NCBI GenBank assembly: GCA_009843625.1
Contig: VYDD01000054.1
Coordinates: 1-9,277, forward strand
Source: Gammaproteobacteria bacterium
Lineage (GTDB): Bacteria > Gemmatimonadota > Gemmatimonadetes > Longimicrobiales > Gaopeijiaceae
Direction of reading: 5' to 3'
DNA length: 9,277 nucleotides
In this document: piece by piece, positions 1-5,330 of the stretch
Position numbering within the stretch: position 1 is the first letter of the stretch
How the letters are laid out: every line of letters starts with the position of its first letter
The notes under the pieces: model-generated
Told to the model about the DNA's origin: nothing
Seen by the model: only the letters and a program-made list of their open reading frames with translations
Databases searched by the model: none
Position numbers and translations under genes: made by a program

Positions 1-1437
1 GGCACACCCGACGGTGAGGCCCAGGAACCCGCGCGTGGTCACGTCGACCCGGTCGTGGCGCTCGTCCGCGCGCGCCACCCGCGGATCGGCGATGGCGTAG
101 TACCAGGGGCCGCCGCCCAGGAAGCCCAGGGCCGGGATGGCTCGCTCGCGCTCCGCCTCCTCCAGCAGGTCGCCGGCGATCTGCGCCTTGACGAAGAGGT
201 CGTAGGGCATGTCGCGGTTGAAGGCCTCGACCACCCAGTCGCGCTGGATGTAGGCGTTGGGATAGCGCTCGCGTCCCGAACCGCCCGGTGCGAGCCCGCG
301 GGTGTCGTCCTCGCCGAAGCGCGCCACGTCCAGCCAGTGCCGGCCCCAGCGCTCGCCGTAGTGGGGGGAGGCCAGCAACCGGTCGACGACCTTCTCGAAG
401 GCGTCGGGCGAGGTGTCGCCGACGAAGGCCTCGACCTCCTCAGGGGTCGGGGGCAAACCGGTCAGGTCGAAGGTGGCGCGCCGGATGAGCTGCCGGCGGC
501 CGGCGGTGCCGAGCGGTTCGAGCCCCTGCTCTTCGATCTTCGCGAGCACGAAGCGGTCGATGTCGGTGCGGGCCCAGTCGGCGCGTTCGGGCTCGGGGAT
601 GGCGGGATCGGCCAGCGGCCGGAACGACCAGAAGTCGCGTTCGGCGGCAGTGACTCCGCGCCTGGGGATCGCCAGCGGCGCCGTGATCTCGGCCCACTCC
701 GCGCCGGCCTGGATCCAGTCGACGAAGCCCTGGATCTCGGTGTCGGGGAGCTGGTCCGCGTTGCGCGGCATCTGCAGGTCCTCGTCCACATGCCGGAGCG
801 CGGCGATGATGAGGCTCTGCTCGGGGTTGCCGGGGATGATCGCGGGGCCGCGGCTGCCTCCCTGGAGCATCCGCTCGCGGGAATCGAGCCGCAGGCCGCT
901 GCGTTCGTCGTCGGTGTGGCACGAGAAGCAACTGCGCTCGAGGACGGGGCGGACCCGGTCGACGAAGAGGCGCGCGCTGGGCGAGAGGCCCTCATCGGCG
1001 AGGGCGAGGACTGCCCCCTCCGCGCCTTCCGCCCCCTCCGCCACGGCGGGCCAGGGCGCGTCCATGCGAATCCACTCGATGAGCCCCTCGATCTGCTGCG
1101 GCGTGAGCGGATCCTCGTCGCGAGGCATCTCCTGCCCCTCGATCTCGTGACGCACCGTCTGGATGAGCAGGCTCCCGTCGGGATCCCCGGGGATGATGGC
1201 AGGCCCGGAATCGCCCCCGCGCATCATCGCTTCGCGCGAGTTGAGGCGCAGATTCCCGCGGCGCAACCGCCCGTGGCAGTCCATGCAGCTTTCGGCCAGC
1301 ACCGGCCGCACGCGGTTCTCGAAGAACTCTTCGGGGGACTGCGCGGAGGCGGACCCGGCGGGCGCCAGCGTGCCCAGGAAGGCGAACAGCAGCGCGCCGA
1401 AGAAACCGGAAATGCCGAGGCTGACGTTTGGCCTCAT
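1..1437 (-). CDS. Secreted planctomycete-type cytochrome c protein (tandem PSCyt1 + DUF1549), C-terminus beyond left edge
   Basis: The frame is open from an ATG at 1437 to the window edge, giving 479 visible residues. Residues 1-32 look like a Sec signal peptide (hydrophobic LGISGFFGALLFAFLG, then an A-x-A site before Gln33). Two small heme-c-like domains follow, residues 38-130 and 157-249, each with a CxxCH motif (CMDCH at 51-55, CFSCH at 170-174) and a downstream MPR (Met104, Met223) that could give the second heme ligand. A short Ala/Glu/Gly linker separates them. From about residue 287 the sequence matches the DUF1549/PSCyt2 style (TDIDRFVLAKIE, RRATFDLTGLPPTPEEV, GERWGRHWLDVARF) and ends at GFLGLTVGCA, where family members usually run into a further CxxCH and then DUF1553 (PSD1). 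GGAG lies 8 bases before the ATG and decides the start. The family is frequent in Planctomycetes and related groups; its substrate is not established, with proposed roles in polysaccharide breakdown or redox chemistry. A DUF1501 gene often follows and may lie to the left. Confidence 0.93.
   Translation of the reverse strand, partial: MRPNVSLGISGFFGALLFAFLGTLAPAGSASAQSPEEFFENRVRPVLAESCMDCHGRLRRGNLRLNSREAMMRGGDSGPAIIPGDPDGSLLIQTVRHEIEGQEMPRDEDPLTPQQIEGLIEWIRMDAPWPAVAEGAEGAEGAVLALADEGLSPSARLFVDRVRPVLERSCFSCHTDDERSGLRLDSRERMLQGGSRGPAIIPGNPEQSLIIAALRHVDEDLQMPRNADQLPDTEIQGFVDWIQAGAEWAEITAPLAIPRRGVTAAERDFWSFRPLADPAIPEPERADWARTDIDRFVLAKIEEQGLEPLGTAGRRQLIRRATFDLTGLPPTPEEVEAFVGDTSPDAFEKVVDRLLASPHYGERWGRHWLDVARFGEDDTRGLAPGGSGRERYPNAYIQRDWVVEAFNRDMPYDLFVKAQIAGDLLEEAERERAIPALGFLGGGPWYYAIADPRVARADERHDRVDVTTRGFLGLTVGCA
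691..969 (-). repeat. PSCyt1 heme-domain copy 2 (encodes residues 157-249)
   Basis: Second copy of the same duplication, with CFSCH and Met223. The two copies have diverged to about half identity, so the duplication is old, yet both keep the heme motif, which argues that both bind heme. Confidence 0.85.
1048..1326 (-). repeat. PSCyt1 heme-domain copy 1 (encodes residues 38-130)
   Basis: First copy of an internal duplication in the PSCyt1/DUF1549 gene. It aligns without gaps to copy 2 at a constant offset of 119 residues. By hand count about 46 of 93 residues are identical, including CxxCH, GPAIIPG, MPR and the closing W-I. Confidence 0.85.
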
Positions 1438-1445
1438 CGCGCGGA

Positions 1446-1449
1446 CTCC
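1446..1449 (-). promoter_or_regulatory. Ribosome binding site of the PSCyt1/DUF1549 gene
   Basis: GGAG on the minus strand, 8 bases before the ATG at 1437. It supports this start, which is also the one that gives a complete signal peptide. Confidence 0.6.
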
Positions 1450-1494
1450 GTCGACTCCTGATGCGTACCTGACGAAACGGGATACCAGTCTGTC

Positions 1495-1523
1495 ATAATG
1501 CGGCGGAGACGCAACGGGCGCAA
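1495..1523 (-). promoter_or_regulatory. Weak sigma-70-like promoter candidate for the PSCyt1/DUF1549 gene
   Basis: On the minus strand TTGCGC (1518-1523) and CATTAT (1495-1500) are separated by 17 bases, about 58 bases before the start codon. The match is only 3/6 and 4/6 to the TTGACA/TATAAT consensus, and the consensus itself may not suit this lineage. The position and spacing are sensible because the gene needs its own promoter or read-through from the unit at 1628-4260. Confidence 0.25.
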
Positions 1524-1607
1524 CGCGCACACGCGTGTCACAGGCGCAGGGAGCGCACGGCGGGCCCCTCCGGGCGAGTGATGAGGAAGGACACTAGCTT
1601 CTCAAGC

Positions 1608-1629
1608 GATCGCGCGGGAACGCGCGGTC
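1608..1629 (-). terminator. GC-rich hairpin at the end of the beta-propeller gene
   Basis: A perfect 6-base CGCGCG stem (1611-1616 with 1621-1626) closes a 4-base loop (TTCC on the minus strand, GGAA on the plus), and flanking bases extend the stem to nine positions with one C-A mismatch on the minus strand. It begins inside the stop codon of the gene ending at 1628. A second 4-base stem with a 3-base loop sits just after it (1597-1607). There is no T tract, so this is not a classical intrinsic terminator; it could slow polymerase or protect the mRNA 3' end. Confidence 0.35.
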
Positions 1630-2875
1630 ACGGCTGCGAGCCACTCGGCTCTGACGACGGGTGCAGTTCATACTCCACGACCCGCTCGACTTCGAGTTCA
1701 TCCATGTGTACCGCGAGCAGATAATCGGCACCGAACTCGTAGACCGTCAGCGACGTGTCCATTGTGAGGTGGCACTGGAACTCGCCGCCGGACCCGAATG
1801 CCATCCAGCGGACGTCGTCGCCGGGCCTGCGGTATCGTCTGACCCACAGCCGGCCATCGCGGCCAAGCATGAGCCCTTCCGCAGTGGGGAACAAGTCGGC
1901 CGTGGGGCGCCTGTCGCTCACCAGGGACTCGTCGGCGGCGCTCCAGTTCTCGCTGGCGCGCCCGCCACGCCTTTCCACCAGGGCATCTCGATACGCCCGT
2001 ATGTGGGCGGCGGTCACCTCCCGGTCCGGATCCGACCAGCGAACGATGCGGCGCAGCGTGAAATCCCCATCCAGGACCTGGACTTCGGGCTCCCGCCCCG
2101 TGGCGATGGCGATCGTCGCGCCGGCGGCGACGATGGACGGAGTCGGGTCGAAGAGCGTGGACATTGCTACCCCGGCTCCGTCCCACGTGCCCCGTCGGAC
2201 GCCATCCAGCCTGGCGAGTTCGCGCATCAGCGTGCCATCCACGTCATGCGCCTCGACATACCAGGGCTCGGGATCCCGGAAATCGTTTGTCGGACGCAAA
2301 ATGGAACGTTGCACGTTCACCGAGACGCCGTTGGCGAGGACTCCGCCGCCCCGCGAAGCGTTCAGGTAGGGAGGATCGAGGTCTACGGTCCGGATGAAGG
2401 CCCCGCCAGCGGAGTAGACTTGGTAGCGCCACGGGCGGTAGTCGCCAACCCACAGCGTGTCCCCCGGGAGAACCCATATGAAGCGGCCGATGCGAAACTC
2501 GCCGGGACCGTCCCCGTGGCCTCCCATGGAGCGCAGGTGCGTCCCCGCGCGGGTGAAGATCCGGATCTCTCCGGAGCTGTTGTTCAGGACGGCCAGACTC
2601 CCGTCGGAGAGCCGGTTTGCTCCCCGGACGAAATAGAGCATGAAAGCCTCGTCGCCCTCGACGGTGCCCAGGGACAGGGTCGGCCGGTCGGCCAGCGCGC
2701 ACCGTCGATCCGAGCCCAACGCATCACTGGTGACGATCTCGATCCCGGCGCTGTCGACGACGAGGACCGCGGAAGACCTCGACGGCTCGTCCCCGGCACA
2801 CGCGGCGTGCGCGAGCACGGCGAAGCAGGCGACCAATGCCCGCGGAGCAAACCGGAGTTGCAGCATATGTCTCAT
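1628..2875 (-). CDS. Exported 6-bladed beta-propeller protein
   Basis: 415 residues from ATG 2875. Residues 1-25 are an export signal (hydrophobic ALVACFAVLAHAAC). Cys26 could be lipidated, but His at -3 is a poor lipobox residue, and A-H-A/A would also serve signal peptidase I, so lipoprotein status is open. The mature part holds repeated propeller strands of the NHL/6-bladed type: SDGSLAVLNNSSGEIRIFTRAGTHLRS leads into GGHGDGPGEF (about 118-127), the hallmark turn of this family, then GDTLWVGDYRPWRYQVYS and further blades to the C-terminus. No catalytic site is visible; family members are thought to be binding or scaffold proteins of the envelope, and their ligands are mostly unknown. AGAGG five bases before the ATG is a good ribosome site, and the ATGA overlap with the acyltransferase gene in front indicates translational coupling. 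A second Met at position 4 is a possible alternative start. Confidence 0.88.
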   Translation of the reverse strand: MRHMLQLRFAPRALVACFAVLAHAACAGDEPSRSSAVLVVDSAGIEIVTSDALGSDRRCALADRPTLSLGTVEGDEAFMLYFVRGANRLSDGSLAVLNNSSGEIRIFTRAGTHLRSMGGHGDGPGEFRIGRFIWVLPGDTLWVGDYRPWRYQVYSAGGAFIRTVDLDPPYLNASRGGGVLANGVSVNVQRSILRPTNDFRDPEPWYVEAHDVDGTLMRELARLDGVRRGTWDGAGVAMSTLFDPTPSIVAAGATIAIATGREPEVQVLDGDFTLRRIVRWSDPDREVTAAHIRAYRDALVERRGGRASENWSAADESLVSDRRPTADLFPTAEGLMLGRDGRLWVRRYRRPGDDVRWMAFGSGGEFQCHLTMDTSLTVYEFGADYLLAVHMDELEVERVVEYELHPSSEPSGSQP

Positions 2876-4260
2876 GGACGCCTCTCTTTGCCGCCCTCCC
2901 CATGTACACCACCCGCACGCCGCTCCTCCAGCCAGCGCTTCTCCAGCCGGCGGAAGGTTGCGGTGAGCTCCGACCGCATCCGGGCAAAGCGTCTGCGGAG
3001 ATCGGGTCGGCCCTGCAGCCTGAGGAACAGGGACGTGTCTTCAGCGACCTCGCGAGCCAGTTCCACCCAGAACATGGCGACGAAGCCGCATATCGGAACC
3101 AGCAGCGCGGCGGCCAGGGCGACCGGCGTCCCCCCTGCCAGGTAACCCATGAAGACCCACAGAACCCAGGCTGTGGACACCGCCGCCAGGAGCGTCAGCA
3201 ACTTGATCGTCGCCGTGACCTCGAATTCGGGTCGCACGCGCCGCACGACGAAACCGGAAAACCGGGTCACCGGCGTCCAGAGCAGGAGTCCCGCCACCGC
3301 GAGGGGGAGGCCCAGCACCAGCAGGGTCCCCCGCACGAGGACGTATTGCACCACCGGGAGGAGGCTGTAGCGGGGCGGCACGTCTCCCTCCCCCGCGCGG
3401 AGTTCGGCGTTGAGCGCGGCGTACCGCTCCACTTTGTCGGTCAGCCGGCGATGCTCGCCCGGATCCGCCCTTCTGACCCAGTCGAGCCCCTTCGCGAAGC
3501 GCTGTAGGCGGGGGAAACGGGTTCCCAGGCGTTCGCGCCTGCGCCACGGCACCCGGCGCGACTGGCGCACGTAGAGCTGCTCCGACACCTCCACGAGCGT
3601 CCGGTCGCGGTGGTGGTCGAAGTTGAGCGTCTGGCGCCGGATCCCCTTCGCGATGCGCGCGGTGAGCCTCTGCGCCGCGGCGACGGGGTCTGCCCGGTAC
3701 TCCTCCTTCAGGTCGGTACACTCGACCGCCCCCGCGAAGCGCACGGTCACCGCCGTCCGCGCCAGCTCCTTGCGCGAGTAGGTGATTCCCACGGGGACGA
3801 TCGACACGCCGAGCCGCCAATCGGCGCTCTCCTCCGCCTGCAGCGCGATGCGCGCGGCGCCCGTGCGAAACTCGGCCAGCCGGGTCTGTGAGTGGCTTTT
3901 TCCCTCCGGAAAGATCTGGAGCGCGCCCCCGCCCCGGAGCACGTCGATCGCCGCGCTGAACATCTCCTCGTTGCGGTGCATCTCGTCCGGATCGTCCTGC
4001 CTGCGGTAGACGGGAATTGCTCCGAGAGCCCGCAGGACCGGTCCCAGCAGTCGACGATCGAATAGCGGAGCCCGGCCCAGGGGGCGCGTGATGCGCTCGC
4101 TGCAGCGGAAGATCAGCAGCGGGTCGACGAGGCTGTTGGGGTGGTTGGCCGCCACGATCACGGGGCCGTCGGGCAGGGGCGGCCCGTGCCGGTCGACGCG
4201 GTAGAAGACCGCCGCCGCCGAACCGGTCAGGCCGGCAATCAGCCTCGGTATTCGATCCAA
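2872..4260 (-). CDS. PlsC-like 1-acylglycerol-3-phosphate acyltransferase family protein with C-terminal membrane segments
   Basis: 462 residues from a TTG at 4260. It carries the glycerolipid acyltransferase blocks in order: ANHPNSLVDP (38-47, catalytic His40 and Asp46), GAIPVYRR (80-87), FPEGKSHS (117-124) and IVPVGITY (154-161). Such enzymes move a fatty acyl group from acyl-ACP or acyl-CoA to a glycerol phosphate or related acceptor at the inner membrane; the acceptor here is not predictable. His and Asp are five residues apart rather than the usual four, a variant seen in the NHPN-type subfamily and in fungal Gpt2/Sct1-like enzymes. After a basic stretch (RRVPWRRRERLG) the last 150 or so residues hold about four hydrophobic segments and end in a charged helical tail (RRRFARMRSELTATFRRLEKRWLEE). 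Start choice: TTG has GGGGGGAG four bases before it, and the family's N-terminus begins about there; the codons between ATG 4395 and the TTG (CCA, GGG, GGA, AGA, CAA) look unlike the gene. With ATG 4395 the protein would be 507 residues. The frame stays open to 5277 but only by running opposite the VOC gene. Confidence 0.88.
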   Translation of the reverse strand: MDRIPRLIAGLTGSAAAVFYRVDRHGPPLPDGPVIVAANHPNSLVDPLLIFRCSERITRPLGRAPLFDRRLLGPVLRALGAIPVYRRQDDPDEMHRNEEMFSAAIDVLRGGGALQIFPEGKSHSQTRLAEFRTGAARIALQAEESADWRLGVSIVPVGITYSRKELARTAVTVRFAGAVECTDLKEEYRADPVAAAQRLTARIAKGIRRQTLNFDHHRDRTLVEVSEQLYVRQSRRVPWRRRERLGTRFPRLQRFAKGLDWVRRADPGEHRRLTDKVERYAALNAELRAGEGDVPPRYSLLPVVQYVLVRGTLLVLGLPLAVAGLLLWTPVTRFSGFVVRRVRPEFEVTATIKLLTLLAAVSTAWVLWVFMGYLAGGTPVALAAALLVPICGFVAMFWVELAREVAEDTSLFLRLQGRPDLRRRFARMRSELTATFRRLEKRWLEERRAGGVHGEGGKERRP

Positions 4261-4263
4261 GGT

Positions 4264-4271
4264 GCTCCCCC
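4264..4271 (-). promoter_or_regulatory. Ribosome binding site that favours the TTG start of the acyltransferase
   Basis: A G-run ending in GGAG on the minus strand, with CACC between it and the TTG at 4260. The competing ATG at 4395 has AGGAG 12 bases away, a long spacing. Confidence 0.5.
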
Positions 4272-4368
4272 CGGTGGTCCCGGAATCGCAGAGGTACCGC
4301 GCCTGGCCGCCAGCCACTCTTCCCGGCCCCCGATCCCCTGGCTTCCAAGCCGCGCCTTGCCACTGAAG

Positions 4369-4374
4369 ATCATA
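4369..4374 (-). promoter_or_regulatory. Possible -10 box for the acyltransferase/beta-propeller unit
   Basis: TATGAT on the minus strand matches 5 of 6 bases of TATAAT and stands out in GC-rich DNA, about 110 bases before the TTG start. No good -35 box is seen 16-19 bases upstream. If real, transcription would begin after ATG 4395, which would rule that start out. The rest of the 4261-4521 stretch between the divergent genes shows no other clear signal. Confidence 0.22.
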
Positions 4375-4521
4375 TTGGCAGGCGACGGCGCTCATGACCA
4401 CCGAACGCTCCTGGCGAGGACGTGGCCGGGCGTTTCGCCGCGCTGGCGGAGCAATAGCGCAGGTTGTACTCTGCCGGGCCTTTTCCGCATCCCGCCTCGA
4501 CCCTCCAACCTGTGAGACATC

Positions 4522-5295
4522 ATGACTGAAACGCCGAACGGACGGTTCTGTTGGGGCGAGTTGCTCACGACGGACCCCGAGACCGCCGCAGACTTCTATG
4601 CCGCCGTCATCGGCTGGGGCACGAGGGAGTGGGAGGGGAGCGAGACGCCCTACTCGGTGTGGATGAACGGTGAGATGCCGGTCGGGGGCTTCATGCGGCT
4701 TCCACCGGAGGTTGCCGCAACCGGAGCGCCGCCGCACTGGCTCGAATACATCTCGACCCCGGATGCCGAAGCGTGCGCCGTGAAGGCCGAAAACCTGGGA
4801 GGCAAACTGCTGAACCTGTTCGACATCCCTGACGTGGGGCGCCTCGCCATCATCGCCGACCCGCAGGGGGCCGTGATCACTGCGTACCAGCCGTCCGACG
4901 CGACGCCCGGGCACGACGGCCCGGCTTCCATCGGCGAGTTTTCCTGGCACGAACTCGCCACCACGGACTGGGAGGCGGCCTGGGCGTTCTATTCGGAGCT
5001 GTTCGGCTGGCGCGAGGCGAGCCGGGCGGACATGGGCGAGGCGGGCACCTATCTGGAGTTTCACCGCGGCGCGCATCCGCTGGGAGGCATCTTCAACCGT
5101 CCTCCGGAGATGCCGCTGTCGGCCTGGCTTCCCTACATTCGCGTGCCGGACGCGCAGGTCACGGCCGAGAGGGTGGTCGAACGAGGTGGAACGATCCTGA
5201 ACGGGCCGATGGAGGTGCCCGGCGGAGACCTCATCGCCCAGTGCAAGGACCCGCAGGGAGCCATCTTCGCATTTCACGCCACGGCGGCGGAATAG
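4522..5295 (+). CDS. Two-domain VOC (glyoxalase/bleomycin-resistance fold) protein
   Basis: 257 residues from ATG 4522, with no signal peptide, so cytoplasmic. It is an internal duplication: FCWGELLTTDPETAADFYAAVIGW-like residues 9-32 and the matching 140-163 (FSWHELATTD...FYSELFGW) open the two halves, and LAIIADPQGAVITAY (108-122) and LIAQCKDPQGAIFAF (237-251) close them. This layout resembles the CFP30B-like VOC proteins of actinobacteria and relatives, which have no settled substrate. VOC proteins bind a metal through His/Glu residues and act on varied small molecules or bind drugs. Metal-position residues differ between halves: W-H-E-L (His143, Glu144) in the second, W-G-E-L (Glu13, no His) in the first. 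Only a weak GAG five bases before the ATG is visible as ribosome site. It is the only plus-strand gene, divergent from the acyltransferase and convergent with the TonB receptor, so it is probably transcribed alone. Confidence 0.92.
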   Translation: MTETPNGRFCWGELLTTDPETAADFYAAVIGWGTREWEGSETPYSVWMNGEMPVGGFMRLPPEVAATGAPPHWLEYISTPDAEACAVKAENLGGKLLNLFDIPDVGRLAIIADPQGAVITAYQPSDATPGHDGPASIGEFSWHELATTDWEAAWAFYSELFGWREASRADMGEAGTYLEFHRGAHPLGGIFNRPPEMPLSAWLPYIRVPDAQVTAERVVERGGTILNGPMEVPGGDLIAQCKDPQGAIFAFHATAAE

Positions 5296-5300
5296 GAGGC

Positions 5301-5330
5301 GGGGGGCAAGCGCGCGGGCGCGATCCCCCT
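5301..5330. terminator. Possible bidirectional hairpin between convergent genes
   Basis: GGGGG (5302-5306) can pair with CCCCC (5325-5329), with CGCG (5311-5314) pairing CGCG (5319-5322) inside it. It fills the short gap between the VOC stop and the receptor stop, overlapping the latter. No T tract follows on either strand, so its role as a terminator is a guess. Confidence 0.25.

Noticed and set aside
55..1461. Long plus-strand open frame opposite the PSCyt1/DUF1549 gene
   Set aside because: Its translation is low-complexity and has no recognisable domain, whereas the minus strand gives heme motifs and a signal peptide.
1661..3145. Plus-strand open frame of 494 codons opposite the beta-propeller gene
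   Set aside because: It is a GC-driven shadow crossing two real minus-strand genes and shows no domain.
3041..4363. Minus-strand frame overlapping the acyltransferase in another phase
   Set aside because: Arg/Gly/Ala-rich translation without motifs; the neighbouring phase carries all acyltransferase blocks.
4396..5277. Extension of the acyltransferase frame upstream to 5277
   Set aside because: It runs fully opposite the well-supported VOC gene and its translation is not protein-like.
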